From: Atlantibacter sp. RC6 | GTDB lineage: Bacteria > Pseudomonadota > Gammaproteobacteria > Enterobacterales > Enterobacteriaceae | NCBI RefSeq assembly: GCF_014193285.1 | Contig: NZ_JACHZE010000007.1 | Location: 1-64,000 of the forward strand | Direction of reading: 5' to 3' | Length of the DNA: 64,000 nt | Shown here: piece by piece, positions 11,301-21,488 of the stretch | Numbering within the stretch: position 1 is the first letter of the stretch | How the letters are laid out: each line of letters starts with the position of its first letter | Made by a program: the position numbers and the translations under genes | Notes under the pieces: model-generated | Databases searched by the model: none | The model's input: only the letters and a program-made list of their open reading frames with translations | What the model was told of the DNA's origin: nothing

Positions 11301-13325
11301 TCAGTGGAAAAATTGCAATTGCAAAACCTGATTCTTTAACGCGTCGTGTCGGGCAGGGTCGAGCTGATATAACGCCTGCGACGCCTCCTGGCGGCAGCGC
11401 GCCAGCAACGCCTTACGCCCGCTCAGACGCAGCGTCTGGCATAGCGATGAAACAGACTGGCGCACGTCAAGGCGTCCTCGTAGCGCAGGAAGGGGCTGCG
11501 GGCTGGCGATAACCAGTCGGTTAACGCTCCCCAGACAGGTTTCCAGCGGACGATGGGCAAACGCGAATCCGGCAAGCTCAAGCCAGTCATCATCATTAAG
11601 CGTAGTCGCCATCACGCCCTGCACAGGCAATTTTTCCTCAATCCAGGATTGCAGGAAGCACGCATCCCGTTCAAAGCGCGCCCGCTCATCACTGACCAGC
11701 GCTTCGCCTGCTGGCGTGAGGGGCAGTAGCGCGATGGCGTTGTAACAGCCGCTACTGGCTTCCCGGTAACTGCCGATGCGCGCCAGGGTAAAACCGCATC
11801 GCTGCCAGAAACGCCACAGGGTTTCGGTATAGCCAAAGCTTACCGAGAGATAATCAACGCTCTGTGCGTGATGGTCATGCGCCCAACGAATTAACGCCTG
11901 CCCCAACCCTTCGCGCTGCCGGGCGGGATGCACGGCGATTCGGCTAACCCGTAGCCCTTTTAACGTGGCCGCAAACGGGTTGCCGCCGTGCGCCGCCAGG
12001 GATTGCGCCACCAGGTTACCGCGCGGTCGGCGATAACCCGCCCACACCGCCTGGCTCAGCGCCGGGCTAAGCCCGCCCTCTTCCAGCAGCCACAGCGCCG
12101 CCGCCGTTCTGCCATCTGCCGTTCCGGCGATAATCTGCTGGCCCGGCGCATCCATCATCCGGCGTAAATCAAGGGGCGATGTGCGGTAATGCGCGCCGCA
12201 TAACAACTGGTATGCCGAGGCCATCCGCGCGGGATCGCTTTCCCACTGCGCTTGCCCGAGGGCGTTAAACTGAACGTCTCCCCGCGGCGCGTGGGCAAAA
12301 TCCTCATCCTTAAACAGCAGCAGCGTATCCAGCACCCGTTCAAGGGGATCGTTATCCGCCCAGCGGACTGGATGCGACAGCGCAAACTGGCGGATACCCG
12401 GCACGCCCGCGCAAAATTTAAGCATAAAACCGCGCCCGGTGCCTTCGTAGCCCTGAATCGTCGTCACTAACAAAACACGCGCAAAGGCGGCAATCAGCGT
12501 GCTTAACAGCGGGCCTGGAATGGCGGCGGCTTCATCAATCACCAGCCAGTCGGCCTGCGGAGCCGGCGCGGTGTGGATCATTTCATGCAGCGCATCAGGC
12601 GCTAAGAAGTGAAATTTATCGGCGGCGTACTCCGCCAGCACATCCGTGGCGGCGCGGGATGGCGCGGTGACAATGCAATGGCCCGTGCAAGCCGCGATCA
12701 GCATTCCAGCCAGCGCCGATTTCCCGCGTCCGCGCGGCGCGGTCACCACGGCTACGCCGCGCGGCATATTTTGCAAGGCATGGAGGATATCCGCCTGCTG
12801 GCGCAGCGGCGCGCCGTTCGCCGGATGCCAGTCAGGGCGCGGCAATGACGGCGTAAAGTCAACGGGCTGATGCTGATGCCAGCACACCACCTCGCCATCT
12901 TGTGAGAACACGCGTTGCAGGCGGGAGATAAAGTGCGGAGTGGCGATAGTGGAAGGGCTATCTGCCCAGCGGCGGGAATCGGCATCCGGCTGCTGCGGCC
13001 AGTGTTCCCATGATGGGGTCAGCAGCACCAGCCAGCTTCCTGCTTTGAGTGTCCCGGCAACGACAGCGAGGGCTTCAACATCCAGCCCCTGCCTGGCATC
13101 AAAAACGGTATGGTCGAATTCGCGTCCTAACAGTGTGCGAACGCTTGAGACCGGAGAATGCAGCGCGAACAGGGGGTTTTCCCCCACCCATAACCAGCGG
13201 GCCGGTAACGCCCCGGCAAGCAGCGTTACGGTAGCGTTACTCCATTCACTCTCACCCGCCAGCACCAGTAAACGACGAATACCCGCTCGCGCCATTGCGG
13301 CGGTGAGAGCGATCACAGGCTCCAT
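11301..13325 (-). CDS. tmcA: TmcA, tRNA(Met) cytidine acetyltransferase
   Basis: 674 residues (E. coli 671). It makes N4-acetylcytidine at the wobble base C34 of elongator tRNA(Met) using acetyl-CoA and ATP or GTP. The helicase-like module has Walker A APRGRGKSALAG and a DEAA Walker B (VIDEAAAIP); the GNAT acetyltransferase part includes RIAVHPARQREGLGQAL. The C-terminal tRNA-binding tail ends LQFFH. The start at 13325 is chosen because AAGGAAG lies 5 nt upstream, six codons inside the longest frame. Confidence 0.93.
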   Translation of the reverse strand: MEPVIALTAAMARAGIRRLLVLAGESEWSNATVTLLAGALPARWLWVGENPLFALHSPVSSVRTLLGREFDHTVFDARQGLDVEALAVVAGTLKAGSWLVLLTPSWEHWPQQPDADSRRWADSPSTIATPHFISRLQRVFSQDGEVVCWHQHQPVDFTPSLPRPDWHPANGAPLRQQADILHALQNMPRGVAVVTAPRGRGKSALAGMLIAACTGHCIVTAPSRAATDVLAEYAADKFHFLAPDALHEMIHTAPAPQADWLVIDEAAAIPGPLLSTLIAAFARVLLVTTIQGYEGTGRGFMLKFCAGVPGIRQFALSHPVRWADNDPLERVLDTLLLFKDEDFAHAPRGDVQFNALGQAQWESDPARMASAYQLLCGAHYRTSPLDLRRMMDAPGQQIIAGTADGRTAAALWLLEEGGLSPALSQAVWAGYRRPRGNLVAQSLAAHGGNPFAATLKGLRVSRIAVHPARQREGLGQALIRWAHDHHAQSVDYLSVSFGYTETLWRFWQRCGFTLARIGSYREASSGCYNAIALLPLTPAGEALVSDERARFERDACFLQSWIEEKLPVQGVMATTLNDDDWLELAGFAFAHRPLETCLGSVNRLVIASPQPLPALRGRLDVRQSVSSLCQTLRLSGRKALLARCRQEASQALYQLDPARHDALKNQVLQLQFFH

Positions 13326-13351
13326 ATCCGCTTCCTTGCTCAATGCGCCAG

Positions 13352-14215
13352 TTACAGCTTATTGCCGAAGGTGTTGCATTGCGCCGGATCGCCACTGTCG
13401 AAGCCGCGCTTAAACCAGGTGTAACGCTGTTCGGATGTGCCGTGGGTAAAGCTGTCCGGGATCACGCGACCCTGGCTTTGCTGTTGCAGGCGGTCGTCGC
13501 CAATGGCTTCCGCCGCGTTCAGCGCTTCCTGCAAATCCCCTGCTTCCAGAACGCCCTGCTGCTGCATGTTGTGGCCCCAGACGCCGGCGAAGCAGTCCGC
13601 CTGCAGTTCCATCCGCACAGAGAGACGGTTCACTTCCGCTTCAGACGCGTTACGCTGCATTTCACGCACTTTCGGTTCAATGCCCATCAGCTTCTGCACA
13701 TGATGCCCGACTTCGTGGGCAATCACGTAACCCTGGGCGAAATCGCCTTCCGCACCCAGCTTGCTGTTCATGTCATCATAGAAAGAGAGATCGATATATA
13801 CGGTGCTGTCTGCCGGGCAATAAAACGGCCCCATCACCGATTGCCCGGTGCCACAACCGGTACGGGTCGCGCCACGATACATCACCAGCTTGGGTTGCTG
13901 ATAGGTCCGGCCCTGACGCTCAAAGATTTGGCCCCAGGTATCTTCGGTGGTGGCCAGAATGACAGAAGTGAATTTCGCCGCTTCATCCTCATTGGGGCTG
14001 ATAGAACGGCTGGTTTGTTGAGAGACCGGCTGCCCGCCGGTTAACAGCGAGGTGAGATCCACGCCATAGAAGCTGGCGATCACGACGATCACCAGCAATA
14101 CGACGCCGCCTTTACCGCCGGGTAAACGGAAACCGCCGCCGCCCATCATCGGGCCACGGGAGTCGCTACGTCTGTCTTCGATATTGTCGCTGCCGCGACG
14201 CCCTTGCCAACGCAT
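13352..14215 (-). CDS. ypfJ: YpfJ, putative membrane zinc metallopeptidase
   Basis: 287 residues, as in E. coli. A cytoplasmic N-terminus starting MRWQGRR is followed by one hydrophobic segment at about residues 37-56 and a periplasmic domain with the zinc motif HEVGHH and a downstream [10 protein letters not shown], the classic HExxH...E arrangement of the YpfJ/neutral zinc metallopeptidase family. Substrate unknown. It lies 26 bp upstream of tmcA in the same direction. Confidence 0.92.
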   Translation of the reverse strand: MRWQGRRGSDNIEDRRSDSRGPMMGGGGFRLPGGKGGVVLLVIVVIASFYGVDLTSLLTGGQPVSQQTSRSISPNEDEAAKFTSVILATTEDTWGQIFERQGRTYQQPKLVMYRGATRTGCGTGQSVMGPFYCPADSTVYIDLSFYDDMNSKLGAEGDFAQGYVIAHEVGHHVQKLMGIEPKVREMQRNASEAEVNRLSVRMELQADCFAGVWGHNMQQQGVLEAGDLQEALNAAEAIGDDRLQQQSQGRVIPDSFTHGTSEQRYTWFKRGFDSGDPAQCNTFGNKL

Positions 14216-14303
14216 GAACCACCTCGAACTTTTATAATAATATTGATTGATCGTAGGCGGTTAACGGACGGATTTCCATAGGAAAAGAGAGCCTGATCGA
14301 CAA

Positions 14304-14323
14304 GGGCACGTTAATACGTGCCC
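14304..14323 (-). terminator. Stem-loop after purC
   Basis: GGGCACGT and ACGTGCCC form an 8-bp stem at 14304-14323, 25 bp past the purC stop. No long T-run follows on the minus strand, so termination may be partial. Confidence 0.5.
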
Positions 14324-14347
14324 CTTATGCGCTAAGCAATTGCGCGA

Positions 14348-15061
14348 TCAGTCTAATTTTACGCCCAGACGACGCGCGACTTCTTCATAGGCTTCAATCA
14401 GTCCACCCAGGCTCTGGCGGAAACGGTCTTTGTCCATTTTGTCCATGGTGTTCTTATCCCACAGGCGGCTGCCGTCCGGAGAGAACTCATCGCCCAGCAC
14501 CACTTCGCCCTTGAACAGCCCGAATTCCAGTTTGAAATCCACCAGGATCAGACCTGCGTCATCAAACAGTTTCTTCAGCACGTCGTTGGCTTTGTAGGTC
14601 AACTCTTTCATGCGCGCCAGATTTTCTTTATTCACCCAGCCGAAAGTTTCGCAGTAGGATTCGTTGACCATCGGATCGTGCATGGCGTCGTTTTTCAGGA
14701 ACATATCGAACAGCGGCGGATTCAGTTCGATCCCCTCTTCAATGCCCAGGCGCTTCACCAGTGAGCCTGCCGCGCGGTTACGCACCACGCATTCTACCGG
14801 CACCATCTCCAGCTTCTTCACCAGGCATTCGGTATCGGAGAGCAGCGCTTCCATCTGAGTCGGGATGCCCGCTTCTTCCAGTTTGGTCATAATGAAATGG
14901 TTGAACTTGTTGTTCACCATGCCCTTACGATCGAACTGTTCGATGCGCGCGCCGTCCCCTGCTGACGTATCGTTACGGAATTCGAGCACCAACAGATCGG
15001 GGTTTTCCGTGCTGTAAACGGTTTTCGCTTTGCCGCGATACAACTCAGCTTGCTTTTGCAT
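14348..15061 (-). CDS. purC: PurC, SAICAR synthetase
   Basis: 237 residues as in E. coli. It joins aspartate to CAIR using ATP, giving SAICAR in purine synthesis. Family motifs visible are [11 protein letters not shown] at the N-terminus, [16 protein letters not shown], and LVDFKLEFG with the catalytic-site residues of the SAICAR fold. It lies downstream of bamC, separated by a strong terminator, so it probably has its own promoter within 15062-15150. Confidence 0.97.
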   Translation of the reverse strand: MQKQAELYRGKAKTVYSTENPDLLVLEFRNDTSAGDGARIEQFDRKGMVNNKFNHFIMTKLEEAGIPTQMEALLSDTECLVKKLEMVPVECVVRNRAAGSLVKRLGIEEGIELNPPLFDMFLKNDAMHDPMVNESYCETFGWVNKENLARMKELTYKANDVLKKLFDDAGLILVDFKLEFGLFKGEVVLGDEFSPDGSRLWDKNTMDKMDKDRFRQSLGGLIEAYEEVARRLGVKLD

Positions 15062-15143
15062 CTTTATTACTCCAGGTGTGATGATTCATGTTTTACGCAA
15101 AAAATTGACTATTTGTGGCGACGCACACGATTGCGTAGCCTGA

Positions 15144-15170
15144 ATAAAAAAAGGCCGGAGTGCTCCGGCC
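15144..15170 (-). terminator. bamC terminator
   Basis: Perfect 8-bp stem (GGCCGGAG/CTCCGGCC, 15153-15170) with a 2-nt gap at its tip, followed on the minus strand by seven T residues. It ends the dapA-bamC transcript just past bamC. Confidence 0.9.
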
Positions 15171-15176
15171 CTGATA

Positions 15177-16211
15177 TTACTTGCTGAATGCGGCCTGGAA
15201 TACGGCCACCAACGCATCGTTTTGCGACTGAGTCAGCGTGTGTCCTTTCGGATCGATAAACTGCAGGCTGCTGCGGTTATCCAGGTCGCCGACCTGAAGT
15301 TTATAATCGCCGCTGCTCAGGCCCGGATCGCTTGCGCCCAGTTCCCGCCAGTCGCTGTCGGACAACGGTTTATAAGTTAAGGCGACGCTACCGGTTGAAC
15401 GGGTCGAATCCGTTACCTTCATGCCCACTTTTTCGAGGGTGGCCGGCAGGCGGGTCCACACCACGTTAAACGGCGCACGCACCACCAGCATCGGTAAACC
15501 GGTGTCGTCGGCGGAGCTTTGTACGTCGATCTGGCTGGCGTTACGGTTGTCCGCTGCGTTCTGTTTAGCGGTTTGGGTTTTGTCCAGCGACGCGGCGATG
15601 CTGTTGAGCATTTGCGCGCTATAGCGCTGGAGCGACGCCGAGTCGGCGACAGGCTTGCCGTCCTGCTCCAGATTCACCAGTTTTACCACCAGCGCCTGCT
15701 GATAGCCCTGCGGCTGAACAGTGATTTGATAACGGCCGCGGTACTGCTGATCTTCATCCGCGCGGTTCCACTGCACCCAGTCGGTGCTGAGGGTCTGGGC
15801 GGCATCGTCGCGTTTGGTAATCGGATAGTTCTGAGACTGGACGGCGCTTACTACCTGCGGCCAGAGCGAACCGCTGCGGCCACTTTCCAGCAGCAGCGTG
15901 GCGGTATCCCCGGTGAACTGCGTGCGTGCGCCGGTCACCAGCGCCAGCGGCTGTGCTGGCGGACGAATATCCAGTTCTTTACCGACCTGACCGCTGCCGT
16001 TGGTCACAGGAATGTTATAGTCGCCGTTTTCTACCGGCAGAATTAACCCCGCCGGGGCATGAAGTTCCGCCAGCGGCGCGGCATCCAGATAAGACTCGTC
16101 TCCGCTCACCTGGCGCTTATAGCGCGAATCGGAACTACAGGCGGCGAGCAGCATCACCAGTGATACGGTTGCTACTTTCGCCACACGCGACTTCTGTACT
16201 GAGTAAGCCAT
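15177..16211 (-). CDS. bamC: BamC, outer-membrane assembly lipoprotein
   Basis: 344 residues as in E. coli. Lipoprotein signal peptide with lipobox LAAC around residues 21-24, then the unstructured lasso segment that binds BamD (beginning [16 protein letters not shown]) and two helix-grip domains. It is a subunit of the BAM complex that folds beta-barrel proteins. The start is the ATG after AGGGAGATTTG, one codon inside the longest frame. It follows dapA by 16 bp in one operon; bamB lies elsewhere in this window. Confidence 0.95.
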   Translation of the reverse strand: MAYSVQKSRVAKVATVSLVMLLAACSSDSRYKRQVSGDESYLDAAPLAELHAPAGLILPVENGDYNIPVTNGSGQVGKELDIRPPAQPLALVTGARTQFTGDTATLLLESGRSGSLWPQVVSAVQSQNYPITKRDDAAQTLSTDWVQWNRADEDQQYRGRYQITVQPQGYQQALVVKLVNLEQDGKPVADSASLQRYSAQMLNSIAASLDKTQTAKQNAADNRNASQIDVQSSADDTGLPMLVVRAPFNVVWTRLPATLEKVGMKVTDSTRSTGSVALTYKPLSDSDWRELGASDPGLSSGDYKLQVGDLDNRSSLQFIDPKGHTLTQSQNDALVAVFQAAFSK

Positions 16212-16227
16212 CAAATCTCCCTAAACT

Positions 16228-17106
16228 TTACAGCAGACCAGCATGCTTAAGCGCGCCCGCAACCTCGTCACGACCGTGGTCGGTGATCGGGGTCATCGGC
16301 AAGCGTAGCGTATCGGTCGCCACAAGTCCCAACTCCTTACATGCCCATTTCGCCGGGATCGGGTTGGGTTCAACAAATAGTTTATGATGCAGCGGCATCA
16401 AACGCTGGTTAATCACGCGAGCTTCACGGTACTGGCCGGCCGCGGCAAGTTTGCACATTTCAGCCATGTCGCGCGCGGCAACGTTAGCGGTAACGGAAAT
16501 CACCCCGTGGCCGCCCAGCTGCATAAAGTCCAGCGCGCTGGCGTCATCGCCGCTTACCAGAATGAAGTCGTCTGAAACCAGCTCTTTGATCTGGTTAACC
16601 CGCGTTAAGTTCCCTGTCGCTTCTTTAATACCGACAATATTTTTAACTTTCGAGAGTCTGCCTACCGTTTCCGGCAGCATGTCGCATCCGGTACGGGACG
16701 GCACATTATACAGGATCTGCGGCAGATCGGTGTGTTCCGCGATGGCTTTGAAATGCTGGAACAGACCTTCCTGGGTAGGACGGTTGTAGTACGGCGTCAC
16801 GGTCAGGCAGCCGACAATACCGCTGTCGTTGAAACGCTGCGTCAGGCTAATCGCCTCTGAGGTCGCGTTTGCACCCGTTCCGGCGATCACCGGAATACGG
16901 CCATCAGCCAGTTCCAGCGTCATCATCACCACGTCGCCATGCTCATCATGGCTCAGGGTTGCAGACTCGCCGGTCGTCCCTACAGAAACAATCGCCGAGG
17001 TTCCGCTGGCGACATGGTAATCAATCAGTTTTTTCAGGCTCGACCGACAGACATTACCTTTGAGATCCATCGGTGTAATCAGCGCGACAATACTTCCCGT
17101 GAACAT
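16228..17106 (-). CDS. dapA: DapA, 4-hydroxy-tetrahydrodipicolinate synthase
   Basis: 292 residues as in E. coli. It condenses pyruvate with aspartate semialdehyde, the first committed step to diaminopimelate and lysine. The family motif GTTGESATL, the tyrosine in [10 protein letters not shown] and the Schiff-base lysine in IGIKEATGN are all present. The start [14 protein letters not shown] is six codons inside the longest frame and is preceded by AGAGGATGG. It is divergent from gcvR, the same arrangement as in E. coli. Confidence 0.96.
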   Translation of the reverse strand: MFTGSIVALITPMDLKGNVCRSSLKKLIDYHVASGTSAIVSVGTTGESATLSHDEHGDVVMMTLELADGRIPVIAGTGANATSEAISLTQRFNDSGIVGCLTVTPYYNRPTQEGLFQHFKAIAEHTDLPQILYNVPSRTGCDMLPETVGRLSKVKNIVGIKEATGNLTRVNQIKELVSDDFILVSGDDASALDFMQLGGHGVISVTANVAARDMAEMCKLAAAGQYREARVINQRLMPLHHKLFVEPNPIPAKWACKELGLVATDTLRLPMTPITDHGRDEVAGALKHAGLL

Positions 17107-17251
17107 GGGCCATCCTCTGTGCAAACAAGAAACTCAATGGTACGTTTGCTGCCATTATAAAAGCAAGCGCACAAGGGCGTTCAGGTTGTTGTATGGCGGT
17201 TTTTTTTATGGTTTCCTTATAATTATTCACAGAGGCACAGGAAGAATCCGT

Positions 17252-17824
17252 TTGGCACTCTCATCACAACACTATCTTGTTATCACCGCGCTGGGCGCAG
17301 ACCGCTCCGGTATCGTGAATACCATTACCCGCCACGTCAGTAGCTGCGGCTGTAATATCGAAGACAGCCGGCTGGCGATGCTGGGCGATGAATTCACGTT
17401 TATCATGCTGCTTTCCGGGAGCTGGAACGCGATCACGCTGATTGAATCCACGCTGCCGCTTAAAGGCGCGGAGCTTGATTTACTGATTGTGATGAAACGC
17501 ACCACCGCCCGCCCGCGCCCGGCGATGCCCGCCACTGTGTGGGTGCAGGTGGAAGTGGAAGACTCTCCGCATCTGATTGAACGATTCACCGCGCTGCTTG
17601 ACGAGCACAACCTTAATATCGCCGAACTGGTGTCGCGCACCCAACCTGCCGATAACGGCAAAAGCGCCCAGCTGTATATTCAAATGACCGCCCACAGCCC
17701 CGCGCTGGATAATGCGACAATAATCGAGCAAGCGTTCAAAGCTCTCTGTACAGAACTGAATGCGCAAGGCAGTATTAACGTCGTTAACTATCAACAGCAA
17801 GATGAACAGGACGGAGTGTCGTAA
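17252..17824 (+). CDS. gcvR: GcvR, glycine cleavage repressor protein
   Basis: 190 residues as in E. coli. It holds two ACT domains (about residues 5-80 and 90-175) that bind glycine, and it antagonises the activator GcvA to repress the glycine cleavage operon. The start is taken as TTG at 17252, giving MALSSQHYLVITALGADR and the family length, with an AGGAAG ribosome-binding site 8 nt upstream. A longer in-frame frame reaching into the dapA leader lacks similarity. It overlaps bcp by one base (TAATG). Confidence 0.9.
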   Translation: MALSSQHYLVITALGADRSGIVNTITRHVSSCGCNIEDSRLAMLGDEFTFIMLLSGSWNAITLIESTLPLKGAELDLLIVMKRTTARPRPAMPATVWVQVEVEDSPHLIERFTALLDEHNLNIAELVSRTQPADNGKSAQLYIQMTAHSPALDNATIIEQAFKALCTELNAQGSINVVNYQQQDEQDGVS

Positions 17825-18294
17825 TGAACCCACTGAAAGCCGGAGAGAACGCACCAAAATTTAGCTTGCCCGATCAGGACGGTGAACAAGTAAATTTGAC
17901 CGACTTCCAGGGACAGCGTGTTCTGGTTTACTTTTACCCGAAGGCCATGACGCCTGGTTGTACCGTGCAGGCCTGCGGACTGCGTGACAACATGGACGAG
18001 TTGAAAAAAGCCGGTGTGGAAGTGTTAGGGATCAGCACCGATAAGCCCGAGAAGCTGTCGCGCTTCGCGGAAAAAGAGTTACTCAATTTCACCCTGCTTT
18101 CCGATGAAGATCACCAGGTCTGCGAGCAGTTTGGCGTCTGGGGCGAAAAATCCTTTATGGGGAAAACCTATGACGGTATTCACCGCATCAGTTTTCTGCT
18201 CGACGGCAACGGCGTGGTGGAACATGTGTTTGACGATTTCAAAACCAGCAACCACCACGACGTGGTCCTGGCCTGGCTGAACGAAAACCGTTAA
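17824..18294 (+). CDS. bcp: Bcp, thioredoxin-dependent thiol peroxidase
   Basis: 156 residues as in E. coli. Atypical 2-Cys peroxiredoxin of the BCP/PrxQ group; it reduces hydrogen peroxide and organic hydroperoxides. Peroxidatic C46 and resolving C51 lie in TPGCTVQAC. It is translationally coupled to gcvR through the overlapping TAATG, as in E. coli. Confidence 0.96.
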   Translation: MNPLKAGENAPKFSLPDQDGEQVNLTDFQGQRVLVYFYPKAMTPGCTVQACGLRDNMDELKKAGVEVLGISTDKPEKLSRFAEKELLNFTLLSDEDHQVCEQFGVWGEKSFMGKTYDGIHRISFLLDGNGVVEHVFDDFKTSNHHDVVLAWLNENR

Positions 18295-18308
18295 TCCACC
18301 CGAGATGT

Positions 18309-18336
18309 AAAAAGCCGACGCGAGGTCGGCTTTTTT
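18309..18336. terminator. bcp/perM bidirectional terminator
   Basis: GCCGAC (18314-18319) and GTCGGC (18325-18330) form a stem flanked by an A-run and a T-run, between the convergent bcp and perM. Confidence 0.88.
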
Positions 18337-18343
18337 GTGGGCG

Positions 18344-19411
18344 CTACGGGTTCTCTTCCACCGATAACCCGTCCGGCCAGGCGTGAACCACGGCCTTAAT
18401 CAGCGTCGCCAGCGGGATGGCGAAAAATACGCCCCAGAATCCCCATAGCCCACCGAAAATAACCACCGAGAGAATAATCACCAGCGGATGCAGGTTCACC
18501 GCTTCGGAGAACAGCACCGGCACCAGCAGGTTGCCGTCCAGCGCCTGGATAATCAGGTATACCGCGAAGCAGCTCCAGAACTCAGTGCCCAGCCCAAACT
18601 GGAACAGCGCCACGCACACCACCGGAATTGTCACCACAAACGCGCCGATGTAGGGAATGAGGACCGACAGCCCCACCAGTACCGCCAGCAGCAGCGAATA
18701 ATTCAGGCCAAAAATACGAAAGCCAATCCAGGTGGCGACGCCCACCACCACCATCTCCAGCACTTTGCCGCGAATATAGTTGGTGATCTGCTGATTCATT
18801 TCGGTCCAGACCTGGCCCGCCAGCCCGCGATTGCGCGGTAAGATCCGGCGCACCGCATTCAGCATCTGCTCTTTGTCTTTCACCAGGAAAAACACCATCA
18901 GCGGCACCAGGATCAGGTAAATAGCGAGGGTTAAGAGTCCCACCAGCGAGGCCAGCGAGAATTTCACCACTGAATCCCCCACCACGGTCATGCGGGCGCG
19001 CATATTTTCCGCCATGGCGTCGATAATCCCCGCGTCCATCAGGGCCGGGTAGCGTTTGGGCAGAGTGGCGGCAAAATCCGACAGCTTATTGAGCATCCCC
19101 GGCATATCGCGGATCAGGTAGATGCCCTGCTGCCAGGCCACCGGGATCACCACAAACGCCATCACCAGCACGATGCCGATAAACAGCACCAGCACCAGTG
19201 TCGCCGCCAGGGTGCGTGAACAGCCGATACGTTCCAGACGCACCGTGGGCCACTCCAGTAAAAACGCCAGCACGATGGCCACCAGCAACGGCGCTAACAG
19301 ACTGTGAAAAAAGAACAGGATGCAAAAACCCGCAACCAGAATGACCAGCAGCGCTATCGCCTCCGGGTCGGAAAACCGGCGGCGATACCACTGCATTAAC
19401 ATATCGAGCAT
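18344..19411 (-). CDS. perM: PerM, AI-2E-family inner-membrane permease
   Basis: 355 residues (E. coli 353). Hydrophobic throughout with about eight membrane segments, among them IALLVILVAGFCILFFF near the start and VIILSVVIFGGLWGFWGVFFAIP near the end. It belongs to the AI-2E exporter/PerM family (UPF0118). The substrate of PerM is not established. It is divergent from bepA, with which it shares a 210-bp promoter region. Confidence 0.9.
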   Translation of the reverse strand: MLDMLMQWYRRRFSDPEAIALLVILVAGFCILFFFHSLLAPLLVAIVLAFLLEWPTVRLERIGCSRTLAATLVLVLFIGIVLVMAFVVIPVAWQQGIYLIRDMPGMLNKLSDFAATLPKRYPALMDAGIIDAMAENMRARMTVVGDSVVKFSLASLVGLLTLAIYLILVPLMVFFLVKDKEQMLNAVRRILPRNRGLAGQVWTEMNQQITNYIRGKVLEMVVVGVATWIGFRIFGLNYSLLLAVLVGLSVLIPYIGAFVVTIPVVCVALFQFGLGTEFWSCFAVYLIIQALDGNLLVPVLFSEAVNLHPLVIILSVVIFGGLWGFWGVFFAIPLATLIKAVVHAWPDGLSVEENP

Positions 19412-19621
19412 CTTTCTTTCCCTGAGGTACCAGCTAAAGCGCTATTCGGATTGTATCTAAACGAAACAAAAAAAGAGCCCATTTTTTCTGGCCCCCCTCA
19501 AGACAATCGCATTCAGGCTCACTAAGATATCTTTTCCTCGCTCAGATAGCCTGTTGTTCAGCAATGAACAAAGCGGCGTCGCGCAGGTCAAAAAGAGATC
19601 CCAGACAGACAGGACGTGGTT

Positions 19622-21085
19622 ATGTTCAGGCAGTTGAAAAAGACACTGATTGCAACGCTCATTACCGCCATGATGGCAGGCCAGACGCTCCCCGCCTTTG
19701 CGCAGAGCGCCAGCGAACTCCCCGATATGGGGACGTCGGCGGGCAGCACCCTTTCCATTGGTCAGGAAATGCAGATGGGCGATTACTATGTTCGCCAACT
19801 GCGCGGCAGCGCGCCGCTCGTCAACGACCCCCTGTTAGTGCAATACATTAACGGTCTGGGAATGCGGCTGGTCGCCCATGCAGACTCGGTGCGCACGCCG
19901 TTTCATTTCTTTTTGATCAATAACGACGAAATCAACGCCTTCGCCTTCTTCGGCGGTAACGTGGTGCTGCACACCGCGCTGTTCCGTTACGCCGATAATG
20001 AAAGCCAGCTGGCATCGGTGATGGCGCATGAAATTTCTCACGTCACCCAGCGTCACCTGGCGCGTGCGATGGAAGATCAAAAGCGCAATGCGCCGCTCAC
20101 CTGGGTGGGCGCGTTGGGTTCGATTCTGCTCGCCATGGCCAGCCCGCAGGCCGGTATGGCGGCACTGACCGGTACGCTTGCCGGTACCCAGCAGGGCGTG
20201 ATCAGTTTTACCCAACAGAATGAACAAGAAGCGGACCGTATTGGCATCCAGGTGCTGCAGCGTTCCGGCTTTGACCCGCAGGCGATGCCCACTTTCCTGG
20301 AAAAACTGCTCGATCAGGCGCGCTATTCGTCGCGTCCGCCGGAAATCCTGCTGACGCACCCGCTGCCGGAAAGCCGTCTCTCCGATGCCCGTAACCGCGC
20401 CAATCAGATGCGCCCGGTCGTGGCGCAGTCGTCGGAAGATTTCTATATGGCGAAAGCGCGTACCCTGGGGATGTACAACTCCGGGCGCAACCAGCTTACC
20501 AGCGATATTCTCGATGCCTGGGCGAAAGGCAACGTTCGTGAACAACACGCGGCCGCCTATGGCAAAGCGCTACAGGCGATGGTAGGGAAAAACTTCGCAC
20601 AGGCGCGCACGCTATTGCAGCCGTTGATTACCGCCCAGCCCGGTAATCCGTGGTATCTCGATCTGGCGACCGATATCGATCTCGGGCTAAACAGGGCCAG
20701 TGATGCGGTAAATCGCCTGAAAAACGCGCCGGATCTGAAAAACGACCCGGTGCTGCAACTCAACCTGGCGAACGCCTACCTTGAAGCGAAACAGCCCGGC
20801 GAATCGGTGAAAATCCTTAACCGCTACACCTTCTCCCATCCGGATGATTCCAACGGTTGGGATCTGCTGGCCCAGGCGCAGGCCGCGCTCGGCAACCGCG
20901 ATCAGGAACTGGCGGCGCGCGCGGAAGTGATGGCACTGCTGGGCAGGCTCGATCAGTCCATTTCACTGTTAAGCAGCGCCAGCTCGCAGGTTAAAGTCGG
21001 TAGCCTGCAACAGGCCCGTTATGATGCGCGTATAGATCAGCTGCGCCAGCTGCAAATGCGATTCCGCCCTTATGAGAAAATGTAA
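19622..21085 (+). CDS. bepA: BepA, periplasmic chaperone/metalloprotease
   Basis: 487 residues, equal to E. coli BepA (YfgC). An N-terminal signal peptide ends near PAFAQS. The M48 peptidase domain has HEISH with the third zinc-ligand glutamate in EQEADRIG, and the C-terminal half is TPR-like. It promotes LptD maturation and degrades stalled or misassembled LptD and BamA at the outer membrane. The ATG at 19622 is preferred over the GTG six bases upstream. Under sigma-E control in E. coli; not judged from sequence here. It is followed by yfgD 11 bp later. Confidence 0.95.
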   Translation: MFRQLKKTLIATLITAMMAGQTLPAFAQSASELPDMGTSAGSTLSIGQEMQMGDYYVRQLRGSAPLVNDPLLVQYINGLGMRLVAHADSVRTPFHFFLINNDEINAFAFFGGNVVLHTALFRYADNESQLASVMAHEISHVTQRHLARAMEDQKRNAPLTWVGALGSILLAMASPQAGMAALTGTLAGTQQGVISFTQQNEQEADRIGIQVLQRSGFDPQAMPTFLEKLLDQARYSSRPPEILLTHPLPESRLSDARNRANQMRPVVAQSSEDFYMAKARTLGMYNSGRNQLTSDILDAWAKGNVREQHAAAYGKALQAMVGKNFAQARTLLQPLITAQPGNPWYLDLATDIDLGLNRASDAVNRLKNAPDLKNDPVLQLNLANAYLEAKQPGESVKILNRYTFSHPDDSNGWDLLAQAQAALGNRDQELAARAEVMALLGRLDQSISLLSSASSQVKVGSLQQARYDARIDQLRQLQMRFRPYEKM

Positions 21086-21096
21086 CAGGAGAACAA

Positions 21097-21453
21097 ATGT
21101 CTGGTACGGTCACGATCTACCATAACCCGCGCTGCTCCAAGAGCCGCGAAACGCTGAATTTACTGAAAGAAAACGGCATCGAGCCGGAAGTGGTGCTGTA
21201 TCTGGAGACGCCGCCGGATGCGGCAACTCTGAAGCAATTGCTCAAACAGCTGGGTTACAGCAGCGCGCGCCACTTGATGCGCCAGAAAGAAGAGATTTAT
21301 AGCGAGTTAAAGCTCGGCGACCCAGCGCTGACGGAAGCGCAGCTTATCGCCGCGATGGTAGAACACCCGAAACTGATTGAACGCCCGATTGTGGTAACCG
21401 AGGGGAATGCCCGTATTGGCCGCCCGCCGGAGTCGGTGCTGGAGATCCTGTAA
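21097..21453 (+). CDS. yfgD: YfgD, ArsC-family reductase-like protein
   Basis: 118 residues (E. coli 119). Thioredoxin-fold ArsC-family protein: catalytic-type cysteine in HNPRCSKSRETL and the conserved arginine in LIERPIVV. Similarity to arsenate reductase is clear, but no ars genes lie nearby, and the physiological substrate is unknown. Likely cotranscribed with bepA. Confidence 0.9.
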   Translation: MSGTVTIYHNPRCSKSRETLNLLKENGIEPEVVLYLETPPDAATLKQLLKQLGYSSARHLMRQKEEIYSELKLGDPALTEAQLIAAMVEHPKLIERPIVVTEGNARIGRPPESVLEIL

Positions 21454-21460
21454 CACGCCT

Positions 21461-21488
21461 TAACCGCAGGTGAGTCTGCCTGCGGTTA
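21461..21488. terminator. yfgD/hda convergent stem-loop
   Basis: TAACCGCAGG at 21461-21470 pairs perfectly with CCTGCGGTTA at 21479-21488. The hda stop codon is inside the right arm. It lacks a long T-run on either side. Confidence 0.6.

Noticed and set aside
17060-17251. N-terminal extension of GcvR
   Set aside because: It runs through the divergent dapA promoter region and gives a protein 64 residues longer than the family; TTG at 17252 gives the exact family length.
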